Below are positions 29,066-38,025 of a stretch of DNA of 64,000 nt, in pieces (the first letter of the stretch is position 1; every line of letters starts with the position of its first letter). A program made the translations under genes and the position numbers. The notes beneath the pieces were generated by a model. The model was not told the DNA's origin. It searched no databases and saw only the letters and a program-made list of their open reading frames with translations. Source of the DNA: Clostridia bacterium (GTDB lineage: Bacteria > Bacillota > DSM-521 > Neomoorellales > Neomoorellaceae). The DNA lies in assembly GCA_030154265.1 (NCBI GenBank), contig JASKKH010000004.1, forward strand, positions 24,251-88,250, written 5' to 3'.

Positions 29066-29149
29066 ACAAACGACCCCCTGAGCCTTATTCACTTTCGACA
29101 GAAATCGTTATATTCCTCCTGATCCGTGGCAAATTTTCCCCTAAAAGTA

Positions 29150-29350
29150 TTATTCCACCCAAATTATTGCCTGATAAGGGCAAACTTCTTGGCAAGTACC
29201 ACATTCATTACATGCATCTGTAATACAAAAAAATCCACCCGATGTATTGGAAATGATAGAGTTCGTACTGTTTTCTATTATTGCTTTTTGGGGGCATGCC
29301 ACCATACAATTACCACAGGCTATGCAGTTATCAATTATTTGGTAAGACAT
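29150..29350 (-). CDS. 2[4Fe-4S] ferredoxin
   Basis: A 66-residue electron carrier. Two cluster motifs are seen: CIACGNCMVACP and CNECGTCQEVCP, each CxxCxxCxxxCP, separated by an insertion of about 25 residues (NSTNSIISNTSGGFFCITDA) a little longer than in the shortest clostridial ferredoxins. GGGGG lies 6 bases before the ATG. It stands alone between YitT and prfB, so no redox partner is implied by context. Confidence 0.93.
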   Translation of the reverse strand: MSYQIIDNCIACGNCMVACPQKAIIENSTNSIISNTSGGFFCITDACNECGTCQEVCPYQAIIWVE

Positions 29351-29413
29351 TTTTTACCCCCGCTTTTTATTTTCATTGTTACCTAGATTGGGTAGATTAT
29401 TCAAAAAAATAAA

Positions 29414-29436
29414 CCCCGGCACATGTTATGCCAAGG
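29414..29436 (-). terminator. Intrinsic terminator of prfB
   Basis: Arms CCTTGGCA/TGCCGGGG (two G-U pairs) around TAACATG, then TTTATTTTTTT on the minus strand, just after the prfB stop. Confidence 0.82.
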
Positions 29437-30550
29437 TCAACTTTCTTCCTTGTTAGTACGTTGCCACATCAAGCAAGCTCTGATAAAGGGTTCAATACCT
29501 CCATCCATAACAGCCTGAATATTTCCTACTTCTACGTCCGTTCTATGGTCTTTAACTAAAGTGTAGGGATGAAACACATAGGATCGTATTTGGCTACCCC
29601 AAGCAATCTCTCTCTGTTCACCACGTATTTGAGCTAATTCAGCCTCCTGTTCTCGACGCTTTAAATCAACCAGTTTAGCTTGTAGTATTTTCATAGCTGC
29701 CAATCGATTAGAATGTTGTGAGCGTTCACTTTGACAGCTAACGACTATCCCGGTTGGCAGATGTGTTATACGCACAGCCGAGTCGGTCTTATTGACATGC
29801 TGTCCTCCAGCACCCTGAGCCCGATAGGTATCAATCTTTAAATCATCAGGATTGATTTTTACCTCTTCATTTGCTTCAACCTCAGGTATTACGTCTACTG
29901 AAGCGAAGGAAGTATGACGGCGGCCGGCAGCATCAAATGGAGATATACGAACAAGACGGTGAACGCCTTTCTCTGTTTGGAGATATCCATATGCATTATT
30001 ACCTTTAATGAGGATCGTGACACTTTTAATTCCTGCTTCTTCACCCTCCATGTAGTCCAAAATCTCTACCTGATAGCCTTGATTTTCGGCCCACCTTGTA
30101 TACATTCTTAACAACATCGCAGCCCAATCCTGAGACTCCGTTCCCCCAGCTCCGGGATGCAAAGATAAAATAGCATTATTATTATCATATGGCCCGTTTA
30201 AAAGGGTGGCCAAAAACTGATCTTCTACTGACTTTTCTATATTTGTTAGTTCTCTGGCAATTTCCCCTTCTAAAGAAGTATCTTCTTCAATTTGGGCTAA
30301 TTGCCAGAGTTCAATTAAATCATTATAACTTTTCTCTAAAGTTCTGTAACTTGATATTTTTTCTTTAAGAGCAGTCAGCCTCTTCCCAACTTTTTCAGCC
30401 CGCTCACGTTCATCCCAGAAATTTGGACTTAACATTTCTTTTTCTAAGGTTTTTATCTCACTGGCAGCTGAATCTAAGTCAAAGAGAGCTCCTTAATTCT
30501 TCTATTTTTTTAGATAATGTTTCAAAACGATTTTTGTAATCTTGTAACAT
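29437..30550 (-). CDS. prfB: Peptide chain release factor 2, with programmed +1 frameshift
   Basis: RF2 releases finished proteins at UGA and UAA. The gene is in two frames. The ATG at 30550 opens 23 codons ending CTT at 30482, followed by an in-frame TGA at 30479-30481. The slippery site CTTTGAC is preceded by the internal Shine-Dalgarno AGGAG, the classic arrangement of autoregulated RF2. A +1 shift gives DLDSAASEIKTLEKEMLSPN and a 370-residue protein. The SPF anticodon-like motif (RISPFDAAG) and the GGQ catalytic motif (GAGGQHVNKTDS) are present. A simple ORF call would miss the first 38 codons. It is followed by a terminator. Confidence 0.96.
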
Positions 30551-30589
30551 CTATTATCCCTCTTTCCCAAGCATTGTCATATTTGGAAC

Positions 30590-33286
30590 TTAGTTTCTCT
30601 TATTCTTAGCACCACAACATTTTTTATATTTTTTGCCACTTCCACATGGACAAGGGGCGTTACGTCCTACTTTTTGATTGCGTCGAATAGATTGTTTTGT
30701 CTCTTTGCCTTCACTGGGTTGGCGGTTTTCTTTTATCTCACGAGGCCGTTCTGGTTCTTGCTGAACAATATTTACCCGGAAAAGATAACGAACAACATCT
30801 TCATGAATTGAAGCAATCATGTCATTAAACATCTGGTAAGCCTCAAGCTTGTATGCTACTAAAGGATCTTGCTGCCCATAGGCCCTTAAACCAATACCTT
30901 GACGTAATTGTTCCATAGCATCAAGGTGATCCATCCATTTTAAATCAACTATCCGTAATAAAATTAACCGCTCTATTTCTTCTAAATTTTCTTTGCCTAG
31001 TTCGTTTTCACGTTGTTGATAGGCTTCCATAGCTTTTTCCCGTAAAAAGCCATAGACCTCTTCTCTTTCCATCCCTTTTATAATATCAATTAAAGCATCT
31101 TGATCGCAACCTGGTAAGAATAACTTCTCGGCATAATCCATCATACCGGCTAAATCCCATTCTTCGGGATACTTGCTTTCCCCAGCAAAGCGTTCAATTG
31201 TTTGGTCAACAACATTGTTAATCATATCTATAATTACAGGTCGTATATTACCCCCAGTTAAAACTTCCCTTCTTTGGCTGTAAATTACCTCCCGTTGCTT
31301 ATTAATTACATCATCATACTCCAGTACATGCTTGCGTATATCAAAATTGTGAGATTCAACCTTTTTTTGTGCTTGCTCCAAAGAACGAGATATTAATGGG
31401 TGATCTATAGGGGTACTATCATCCATCCCAAGACGATCTAAAATTCCTGTTAGGTTATCCGAACCAAAAAGTCGCATCAAGTCATCTTCTAAAGATACAT
31501 AAAAGCGGCTACCACCAGGATCCCCTTGACGTCCTGCACGACCACGTAACTGATTATCAATTCGCCGACTTTCGTGGCGTTCTGTACCTATAATAAATAG
31601 TCCTCCAAGGTCTACCACTTGGCGGCGTTCAGCTTCTGTTTCTTCCTGTGCGGCAACAAGGAATTTCTTATATTCCTGATGGGCTGCAACCACTTCGGGG
31701 TCATCTTCATCAATTTTTATTGCAGTAGCTGCAGCTATCAGTTCCGGAGAATAACCCTTTTTCCTCATCTTTTCCTTAGCAAGAGCCTCAGGGTTACCTC
31801 CTAAAATAATATCTGTTCCGCGACCAGCCATATTTGTTGCTATGGTTACCATGCCAAGCCTGCCAGCCTGAGAAATAATTTCAGCTTCTTTTTCATGATA
31901 TTTAGCATTTAAAACCTGGTGGTTAATACCCTTTCGCTTAAGCATCTGGCTTAGCTGCTCTGATTTCTCTATGGAAACAGTACCTACCAATAGGGGTTGT
32001 CCTTTAGCATGTCGTTCAGCTATTTCTTCAACTACTGCCTCAAATTTACCCTTCTCTGTACGGTAAACAACGTCAGGATAGTCCTTTCTAATCATGGGTT
32101 TATTAGTAGGTATGACCACCACATCTAATCCATATATTTTACGAAACTCTTCTTCTTCAGTAGCTGCAGTACCTGTCATACCAGCCAATTTATTATACAT
32201 TCTAAAATAATTTTGGAAAGTAATAGTTGCTAAGGTCTGTGATTCTCTTTCGATTTTAACGCCTTCTTTAGCCTCAATAGCTTGGTGTAAACCTTCACTA
32301 TACCGTCTGCCAAACATAAGTCTTCCTGTAAATTCATCAACAATGATTACTTCTCCATCTTTAACAACATAGTCACGATCCCGTTTCATTAAGGTATGCG
32401 CTTTTAAAGCCTGGTTTACATGATGAGACAATTCTATGTTGGCATTATCGTAAAGGTTATCTACTCCAAGCATTTTTTCAACCTTAGCTACCCCTTCTTC
32501 CGTTAGGGTCGCCACCTTAGCCTTTTCATCAACATTATAGTCAACCTCGGGTTTTAAACGAGGAATAATTTTCGCAACAGTATAATACATTTCTGTTGGC
32601 TTATCAGCCATACCAGAAATAATGAGAGGGGTTCTGGCCTCATCAATTAAGATACTGTCAACCTCATCAACAATAGCGTAATTTAAATCTCGTTGAACCA
32701 TTTCTTCTGGACGTAATGCCATATTGTCTCTTAGATAATCAAAACCAAACTCATTATTGGTTCCATAAGTAATATCTGCAGCATAAGCTTCTCTCCGAGC
32801 CTGGGCATCCAATCCATGAACGATTAGCCCTACTTTAAGACCTAAAAATCTATAAATACGACCCATCCACTCACTATCACGTTGAGCAAGGTAATCATTC
32901 ACAGTAATGATATGGACACCCTTACCTGTTAGAGCATTAAGATAAGCCGGTAAGGTTGCCACTAATGTTTTTCCTTCACCTGTCTTCATTTCCGCTATTC
33001 GCCCTTGGTGAAGAACTATACCCCCCATAAGTTGGACATCAAAATGGCGCATTCCTAAAACCCTGCTAGAAGCTTCTCTAACTACTGCAAAAGCCTCCGA
33101 CATTAAATTATCTAAACTTTCCCCATTTTCTAAGCGTCTCTTAAATTCTGCAGTTTTTGCCTTAAGTGCGGCATCCTCTAACGCCTTGATTTCTTTCTCA
33201 AGAGCGTTTATTTTATCTACTTGGCGTTTTAGTTTCTTAATATCCCTGGCATTATCATCGAAAAGATTACGTAGAAACTTTAGCAT
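30590..33286 (-). CDS. secA: Preprotein translocase ATPase SecA
   Basis: Motor of Sec protein export, at the membrane with SecYEG. 898 residues, somewhat longer than Bacillus SecA. Walker A MKTGEGKT (100-107), DEAD-like [17 protein letters not shown], the second nucleotide domain with [15 protein letters not shown] and [13 protein letters not shown], and a C-terminal zinc tail [14 protein letters not shown] that typically binds SecB-like or ribosomal partners. ATG start with GGAGG. It stands 236 bases after hpf, with a terminator-like hairpin between. Confidence 0.98.
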   Translation of the reverse strand: MLKFLRNLFDDNARDIKKLKRQVDKINALEKEIKALEDAALKAKTAEFKRRLENGESLDNLMSEAFAVVREASSRVLGMRHFDVQLMGGIVLHQGRIAEMKTGEGKTLVATLPAYLNALTGKGVHIITVNDYLAQRDSEWMGRIYRFLGLKVGLIVHGLDAQARREAYAADITYGTNNEFGFDYLRDNMALRPEEMVQRDLNYAIVDEVDSILIDEARTPLIISGMADKPTEMYYTVAKIIPRLKPEVDYNVDEKAKVATLTEEGVAKVEKMLGVDNLYDNANIELSHHVNQALKAHTLMKRDRDYVVKDGEVIIVDEFTGRLMFGRRYSEGLHQAIEAKEGVKIERESQTLATITFQNYFRMYNKLAGMTGTAATEEEEFRKIYGLDVVVIPTNKPMIRKDYPDVVYRTEKGKFEAVVEEIAERHAKGQPLLVGTVSIEKSEQLSQMLKRKGINHQVLNAKYHEKEAEIISQAGRLGMVTIATNMAGRGTDIILGGNPEALAKEKMRKKGYSPELIAAATAIKIDEDDPEVVAAHQEYKKFLVAAQEETEAERRQVVDLGGLFIIGTERHESRRIDNQLRGRAGRQGDPGGSRFYVSLEDDLMRLFGSDNLTGILDRLGMDDSTPIDHPLISRSLEQAQKKVESHNFDIRKHVLEYDDVINKQREVIYSQRREVLTGGNIRPVIIDMINNVVDQTIERFAGESKYPEEWDLAGMMDYAEKLFLPGCDQDALIDIIKGMEREEVYGFLREKAMEAYQQRENELGKENLEEIERLILLRIVDLKWMDHLDAMEQLRQGIGLRAYGQQDPLVAYKLEAYQMFNDMIASIHEDVVRYLFRVNIVQQEPERPREIKENRQPSEGKETKQSIRRNQKVGRNAPCPCGSGKKYKKCCGAKNKRN

Positions 33287-33353
33287 TGCCTTCCTCCTTT
33301 TATCTTCTTAATACCGCTTAAACGGAGACTGGCAAACCTCTGTTAAATACAAT

Positions 33354-33376
33354 AAAGGAACCGTGCCGGTCCCTTT
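33354..33376 (-). terminator. Terminator-like hairpin upstream of secA
   Basis: AAAGGAACCG and CCGGTCCCTTT pair over a two-base loop on either strand, but the U-tract is poor (TTATTGTATTT). It may be an attenuator or second stop for the hpf transcript. Confidence 0.45.
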
Positions 33377-33463
33377 GATACCAAACAAACCTGCTGTATA
33401 CATTTTAGCATGCGGTAAGACAAGTGACAATTGCGAAATCAATGGGTTAAAATAAATAGTTAA

Positions 33464-33506
33464 AATCCTGAGAGTAATAAGTTTTAAAACTGTTACTCTC
33501 AGGATT
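33464..33506 (-). terminator. Intrinsic terminator of hpf
   Basis: Perfect 14-base arms AATCCTGAGAGTAA/TTACTCTCAGGATT, 16 bases past the hpf stop, followed by T-rich sequence on the minus strand. Confidence 0.78.
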
Positions 33507-33522
33507 TATTAGTCTAAACGCC

Positions 33523-34050
33523 TTAATATTCAGGTTCAATTAGTCCATAGTTACCATCTTTTCGCTTATAGAGAACGTTTACCTCTTCTGTTTCAGCATT
33601 AGAGAAAACAAAGAAATTATGTCCCAGTAGATTCATTTGTAAAATTGCTTCTTCCAAAGGCATAGGCTTAACAGGAAAACGTTTAGTACGAATTAATCGA
33701 GGTTCTTCATCATCTTTTTCAGGAGGATTTTCAGTTGGAAGATCCTTAATTGTGCCACTTTTTATTTTTTTATTTAATTTCGTTTTATATTTAGCTATCT
33801 GCCTTTCTAGTTTTTCAACAACCAAATCGATAGAAGTGTACATATCGTTTGTTGCTTCTTCGCCTCTTAATATGTAACCATTCAGTGGAATAGTTACTTC
33901 AATAACATGTTTTTCCTTTGTAACAGATAAATTAACTTGAACTACATTAATGCCTTCGACAAGACGTTCAATTTTAGCTAAACGTTTTTCAATATACTGC
34001 CTAAGTGCTTGGGTGACCTTAAGGTTTTTGCCACGGAGAATTAATTCCAC
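33523..34050 (-). CDS. hpf: Ribosome hibernation promoting factor, long form
   Basis: Binds the 30S subunit in stationary phase and dimerises 70S ribosomes. From the GTG at 34050 (MELILRGKNLKVTQALRQYI) the protein has 175 residues; GGAG lies 8 bases before, and this matches the usual family start better than the GTG at 34059. The N-terminal S30AE domain runs to about residue 95, then a charged linker, and the C-terminal dimerisation domain (RTKRFPVKPMPLEEAILQMN, LGHNFFVFSNAETEEVNVLY) identifies the long type. It lies between the cold-shock gene and secA, a usual Firmicute position. Confidence 0.95.
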   Translation of the reverse strand: MELILRGKNLKVTQALRQYIEKRLAKIERLVEGINVVQVNLSVTKEKHVIEVTIPLNGYILRGEEATNDMYTSIDLVVEKLERQIAKYKTKLNKKIKSGTIKDLPTENPPEKDDEEPRLIRTKRFPVKPMPLEEAILQMNLLGHNFFVFSNAETEEVNVLYKRKDGNYGLIEPEY

Positions 34051-34143
34051 CCGCAACACTCCTTTCTGGTTCCTTTTTACTATTGTTCTCCATTTCTTGG
34101 TTAAAATCCTTCTCTAAAAATAAAAATTAACAGAAACCAGAAA

Positions 34144-34164
34144 GGCCCCGGTTTTACCGAGGCC
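34144..34164 (-). terminator. Intrinsic terminator of the cold-shock gene
   Basis: Arms GGCCTCGG/CCGGGGCC around TAAAA then TTTCTGGTTTCTG on the minus strand, just past the stop codon. Confidence 0.82.
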
Positions 34165-34171
34165 TAATAGG

Positions 34172-34369
34172 CTATAGTTTGTACACATTAGCCGCCTGGG
34201 GACCGCGAGGCCCATCAACAATATCAAATTCAACTTCCTGCCCCTCGGCTAAGGATTTAAAACCTTCCTCCTGTATGGCGGAAAAGTGTACGAAAACATC
34301 CTTGCCTTCTTCTCTCTCGATAAAACCGTAACCCTTTTCGGGGCTAAACCATTTAACTTTGCCCTGCAT
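34172..34369 (-). CDS. Cold-shock protein (CspA/CspB family)
   Basis: A 65-residue single-stranded nucleic acid binding protein that melts RNA structure. The whole protein is one cold-shock domain: [16 protein letters not shown] contains RNP1 (KGYGFIE) and DVFVHFSAI contains RNP2 (VFVHF). AGGAGG ribosome site. It has its own sigma-A promoter, a hairpin at the mRNA 5' end, and its own terminator, so it is monocistronic. Paralogue assignment (cspB, cspC, cspD) is not possible. Confidence 0.96.
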   Translation of the reverse strand: MQGKVKWFSPEKGYGFIEREEGKDVFVHFSAIQEEGFKSLAEGQEVEFDIVDGPRGPQAANVYKL

Positions 34370-34399
34370 GTTCTAAACATTCCTCCTAAAATATTCTCC

Positions 34400-34422
34400 C
34401 TTGAGGTCGGGAGATCCTCAAG
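34400..34422 (-). promoter_or_regulatory. 5'-terminal hairpin in the cold-shock mRNA leader
   Basis: CTTGAGG and CCTCAAG pair around ATCTCCCGA and lie at the predicted transcript start, about 30 bases before the start codon region. Such hairpins can stabilise mRNA; a temperature role is inference. Confidence 0.5.
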
Positions 34423-34429
34423 CAAACTA

Positions 34430-34458
34430 ATTTTAGCACGGCTGCAAATCACTGTCAA
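34430..34458 (-). promoter_or_regulatory. Sigma-A promoter of the cold-shock gene
   Basis: On the minus strand a perfect TTGACA is followed after 17 bases by TAAAAT. A perfect inverted repeat AATATTCT-TTG-AGAATATT (34458-34476) overlaps the -35 and could be an operator. Confidence 0.8.
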
Positions 34459-34561
34459 ATATTCTTTGAGAATATTATAATTGCCAAAAAAACATCGAAT
34501 TCTAGGATGGTTTTTAATTCCAATAACAGACTTCGTCAAAAATATTTTTCACTTTATAACC

Positions 34562-34591
34562 TGTGGATAACGTGGATAACTCTGTTAATAA
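34562..34591. other. DnaA-box-like pair
   Basis: TGTGGATAA at 34562-34570 is the exact complement of the DnaA box TTATCCACA; CGTGGATAA follows directly with one mismatch, and TGTTAATAA is close by. Further TGTGGA cores are at 34614 and 34626. It lies between the cold-shock gene and comFC, not next to dnaA. Confidence 0.45.
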
Positions 34592-34671
34592 CTTGGCATC
34601 TTTACTCTCAAACTGTGGACGGAAATGTGGAAGGATAAAAATTTTGTCAACTAAAGTGTTAATTTAGCGTT

Positions 34672-35391
34672 TTACAGGGAATAATTAGATTTTTCAATCC
34701 CCGTAGCTAAAGTTACTACTGTTATCTTAACTGCCCCAGAACCTAATAAAAAGTGTGTACACACACTAGCTGTAGCACCGGTTGTTAATACATCATCAAC
34801 AAGAAGCAAATGTGAACCTCTAATTTTACTAGGCTCTTTTACTCGGAAAGCCCCTGCTAAATTACGCCACCTTTGTTGACGCGAAAGTCCAGCTTGCGGA
34901 ATTGTTTCCTTAGTCCGTATCAAAATATCATTCCCTACAGATATCCCTAGTTCCTTACCTAAAGCAAGAGCTAAGAGTTCAGATTGATTAAAAGTACGAG
35001 CTCTAAGGCGAAATTTAGTTAACGGTACTGGAACTATTATATGGGGACGTTCTGTTCTTAATGCCTTAATTGTAATATTTGCTAAAAGTTGACCCAAAGG
35101 TTTAACCAAAGAACGACGACCTTTGTATTTAAGTTCCCAAATCATTTCCTTTAATATGCCTCGGTAAGCCCCTACTGCTCGAGCCTTATGGAAAACTGGT
35201 AATTCCACTTGGCATTGACTACATATATCTGAACTATTTAATGGCAAAAACCGCCCACAGTATTTACAAGGCTTTAGCTGTTGTTTACTATAATCCAATT
35301 TTTCCAAGCAATTATGACAAAATGCCCCATATCTAAAAGGGCGACCGCACCAAGTACAAAATTTCCCCTTGAAAAAAAGCAAATTAAGCAT
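34672..35391 (-). CDS. comFC: ComF family phosphoribosyltransferase-like protein (ComFC)
   Basis: A 239-residue cytoplasmic protein needed for DNA uptake in competent Bacillus. The N-terminus has a zinc-binding motif with CTWCGRPF, CHNC, CKYCG and CSQCQ cysteines. The C-terminal half is a type I phosphoribosyltransferase domain with PVPLTKFRLRARTFNQSE and the PRPP loop LLVDDVLTTGATASV. It follows comFA at a 36-base gap. ATG start with only a weak ribosome site. In non-competent Clostridia comF genes are often retained, so competence is not proven. Confidence 0.92.
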   Translation of the reverse strand: MLNLLFFKGKFCTWCGRPFRYGAFCHNCLEKLDYSKQQLKPCKYCGRFLPLNSSDICSQCQVELPVFHKARAVGAYRGILKEMIWELKYKGRRSLVKPLGQLLANITIKALRTERPHIIVPVPLTKFRLRARTFNQSELLALALGKELGISVGNDILIRTKETIPQAGLSRQQRWRNLAGAFRVKEPSKIRGSHLLLVDDVLTTGATASVCTHFLLGSGAVKITVVTLATGIEKSNYSL

Positions 35392-35427
35392 ATATTTTAA
35401 TAATACATCCTTTTTCTAATGTTAGTT

Positions 35428-37212
35428 TTATTTTAATAAGTAACCCCTTTTATATGCTAACTGATTAAAATTTTTTATCTGCTTACAAGCCGAGGCCATA
35501 GAATGAGTAACTCTTTGGCCAATAAACCAAACATTACCTTGAGGATATGTGGATGCCCGCCCAACACGACCAGCTATCTGCACCAAAGTATTGTTATCAA
35601 AGACTCTTTCGTCATCAGCATAAAGAACCAAAACATTAAGTCTTGGTATAGTAACTCCCCTTTCCAAAACTGTTGTTGTTACTAAAATAGGAAATTCCCC
35701 TTTACGAAAAGAATTAATAATCTCTTCTCGCCGAGAACAATTAGCATAACATCCTCGGACCCAAGAAGGTTGTATAAGATTACAATTTGCCAATAGCTTT
35801 ACTAACTTTTTAACCTCCATTACAGAAGATACAAAGACCAAAATCTGAACCCGCTGCTTGAGGGTTACTTCTATACATTTAATCAAAAACTTTAATACTC
35901 GTTTATTTCCAAACCATTTTAAAAAAGGATCTGTAATTATCTTAGGTTCAGGTAAAGGATAGCCATGATGACGAGCTGGTAAATAGATAACCTCCAACTC
36001 ACGTCTATTTACCCGTTCTATAAGATTGGTCGGGGGAGTAGCTGTCAACCAAAGAACCTGTCCACTTTGATGCCGAGCACGTTCTACAACATGATATAGC
36101 ATAGGATTACCTGCCAAAGGAAAAGCATCAACTTCATCTAAAATCACTAAGTCAAACATACGATAAAAACGTAACGTCTGGTGAGTTGTAGCTAAGATTA
36201 AGTCAGCTTGACTGTATTTATCTGTGCTGCCTCCATAAACTGCTTTGATAGATAATTGGGGCCAAACAGACCTCAATCGAAGATATAGTTCGCGGATAAC
36301 CTCCCTGCGGGGACAAGTATAGAGTACTTTTCCCCCTCGTTCCAAAACAGTAGTAATCGCCCCATAGGCAACTTCCGTTTTACCAGCTCCACAAACTGCC
36401 CATAATAAACACTCCTTAGCTTTACCTTTAGCAACAAAATCTTTGGCTTTGTCATACGCATCCTTTTGAGCCAATGATAAATCAAATTCAAGTTTGGGGT
36501 TACATTTAACTTCATAATCTCTTTTTGCAATTTTTTCCGACTTTTGCCGGGCATAAAGAGGACGACAAAGGCGAGATTGCCCCATATTTAAGCATTCCTC
36601 ACAAACAAAATCTTCTGATTGGCAAGCCGCACATTTTACCTTTATTAATTTAGTAGACTGACCACATCGCTTGCAACAAGGTTTGCCATTGGCATCATAA
36701 CCAACACCGGGAAACAGTAATATATCTCCTTTCAAATGGAGCCAATGCAGAATATCTTCTAAAGGTGTTCTCACTTTGATTTTATTCTCTATCATGGACT
36801 GAATTAGTTCTTCTCGCCAAAAAATACGTCCTTCCATAATTTCTTTTATTAATTCTATTTCATCTATCGGTGGAGGCATCAGTGGCTCTACCAAGGCCCC
36901 TTTTGTTGGTTCCCAGGAAGTTAATCCCAATAACCGCCTTCCAATGGTCATGATTTTATTAATGAGTTGTTTATTATTTCCTTCCCTATCTAAATTACTT
37001 TTTAAAAAAAGATCACGAAAAAACGCCGCCGTTCCTATAGGTAACGCCGGCGTTAAAAGTTTAAAATTTTTGTAACCTTGTCGTACCCAAAACGTAAAAT
37101 CTAAACCGGGTTTATGGCTGATTCCTAAATGGCCACTATTTTTCCCATATACAAGATAAACATAGCCCATCCAGCAAAAGAAAGATTGCGGATATCCCTT
37201 TACTTTATTCAT
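35428..37212 (-). CDS. comFA: ComFA-like DEAD/DEAH-box helicase
   Basis: DNA-dependent ATPase that helps pull single-stranded DNA into competent cells. About 594 residues. A treble of cysteines forms a zinc finger near the middle of the N-terminal half (CCKRCGQS, CAACQSEDFVCEEC), then Walker A VCGAGKTEVAYG, DEAH-like VILDEVDAFPLAG, TATPP, and helicase motif VI QIAGRVGRAS. The ATG at 37212 overlaps the stop of a 37-codon ORF (ATGAATAA), favouring coupling; a GTG at 37236 is also open with GGGAG upstream. The N-terminal about 200 residues are family-specific. Same operon as comFC. Confidence 0.9.
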   Translation of the reverse strand: MNKVKGYPQSFFCWMGYVYLVYGKNSGHLGISHKPGLDFTFWVRQGYKNFKLLTPALPIGTAAFFRDLFLKSNLDREGNNKQLINKIMTIGRRLLGLTSWEPTKGALVEPLMPPPIDEIELIKEIMEGRIFWREELIQSMIENKIKVRTPLEDILHWLHLKGDILLFPGVGYDANGKPCCKRCGQSTKLIKVKCAACQSEDFVCEECLNMGQSRLCRPLYARQKSEKIAKRDYEVKCNPKLEFDLSLAQKDAYDKAKDFVAKGKAKECLLWAVCGAGKTEVAYGAITTVLERGGKVLYTCPRREVIRELYLRLRSVWPQLSIKAVYGGSTDKYSQADLILATTHQTLRFYRMFDLVILDEVDAFPLAGNPMLYHVVERARHQSGQVLWLTATPPTNLIERVNRRELEVIYLPARHHGYPLPEPKIITDPFLKWFGNKRVLKFLIKCIEVTLKQRVQILVFVSSVMEVKKLVKLLANCNLIQPSWVRGCYANCSRREEIINSFRKGEFPILVTTTVLERGVTIPRLNVLVLYADDERVFDNNTLVQIAGRVGRASTYPQGNVWFIGQRVTHSMASACKQIKNFNQLAYKRGYLLK

Positions 37213-37318
37213 GAGGTTGTATTCCTTCTTGAACACATTCTCTCCCTACCATACTTGGATAATAAACAATATTTTCGTCCTTGTTCTTTAGCTTTAGCCA
37301 AATTAAACCTTTTTCCAT
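37205..37318 (-). CDS. Small 37-residue ORF coupled to comFA
   Basis: Short gene too small for usual calls: MEKGLIWLKLKNKDENIVYY followed by PSMVGRECVQ. It has GGGGA 8 bases before the ATG and a promoter at 37337-37365, and its stop overlaps the comFA ATG. No family is recognised and no signal or membrane segment is seen. It may be a leader peptide or a translational coupler for comFA rather than a protein with its own function. Confidence 0.5.
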   Translation of the reverse strand: MEKGLIWLKLKNKDENIVYYPSMVGRECVQEGIQPHE

Positions 37319-37336
37319 GGCCTGTATCCCCTTGCT

Positions 37337-37365
37337 ATACTATTATTAATTAGATTCGATAGCAA
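37337..37365 (-). promoter_or_regulatory. Sigma-A-type promoter of the small ORF-comFA-comFC run
   Basis: TTGCTA and TAGTAT on the minus strand are separated by 17 bases, about 20 bases before the small ORF start. Confidence 0.55.
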
Positions 37366-37395
37366 GAATACTTCTCCTTCCGGTAAACCATTTAT

Positions 37396-37812
37396 TTAAG
37401 ATATAATTCGGTTTAATTTGGCATTAGCACTATCAAAATTATCCTGACGAATATCTAAAAGATGAATTGAAGCATTATCATTGGTAGGGATTTTTTTTAA
37501 AGAAATTCCATCTTGAGCATAAATTAGTTTAAAAGGTGGATAAGGATAATCAAAACAGCGCAAGATACCTAAAGTCGTATGTTTATGAGTATCTGCAATA
37601 ATCCATAAATCCATTGGTGGGGAACCTCGCCAAAAACGCCAACGGAGAAATCTACGTAATATTCCCTCAAGGTATCCCCCACATTCGGAAACAACTAATA
37701 CTAAACATGGATAACGTTCTGTTGAATTTCTATATTGCCACCAGAGCCAGCCGTAAAACACAACCAGGACACTTATAGCTAATAATAAAATTATTGGTGC
37801 CTGGTAGCTCAC
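37396..37812 (-). CDS. Small membrane-anchored protein, function unknown
   Basis: A 138-residue protein with one N-terminal helix (APIILLLAISVLVVFYGWLW) and a cytoplasmic or surface domain rich in Trp and Arg (FLRWRFWRGSPPMDLWIIAD). I do not recognise the family. GTG at 37812 has GGGGG 8 bases upstream; a GTG at 37821 is an alternative. It is divergently arranged with the zinc-ribbon gene at 37864 and lies upstream of comFA on the same strand. Confidence 0.6.
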   Translation of the reverse strand: MSYQAPIILLLAISVLVVFYGWLWWQYRNSTERYPCLVLVVSECGGYLEGILRRFLRWRFWRGSPPMDLWIIADTHKHTTLGILRCFDYPYPPFKLIYAQDGISLKKIPTNDNASIHLLDIRQDNFDSANAKLNRIIS

Positions 37813-37863
37813 GTTATTCACCCCCTATCTTATCTTATGAAAATAGCAAAGGAGGTGACAAAT

Positions 37864-38025
37864 TTGCCGGCTAACGATAGTTGTTTACGTTGTGGGGCTT
37901 CTCTTAGTTTAGTTGAACGGGCAAACATGGAAAACGCCGTAGACATCACCGGCAAAGGCTCTATCTGCCCAAACTGTTACCAAGAACTTTCACCTGAGGA
38001 GTATAACTATTATTTTAAATCCTAA
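37864..38025 (+). CDS. Small zinc-ribbon protein
   Basis: A 53-residue protein with CLRCG near the start and CPNC near the end, a four-cysteine zinc ribbon with a helix ending in EYNYYFKS. TTG start preceded by AAGGAGGTGA, a full match to the anti-Shine-Dalgarno sequence with 7-base spacing, so expression may be high; an ATG at 37837 without such a site is less likely. It is similar in size to regulators of flagellar or sporulation genes but no family can be named. Its end overlaps convergently with the phosphohexomutase by 11 bases. Confidence 0.65.
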   Translation: MPANDSCLRCGASLSLVERANMENAVDITGKGSICPNCYQELSPEEYNYYFKS

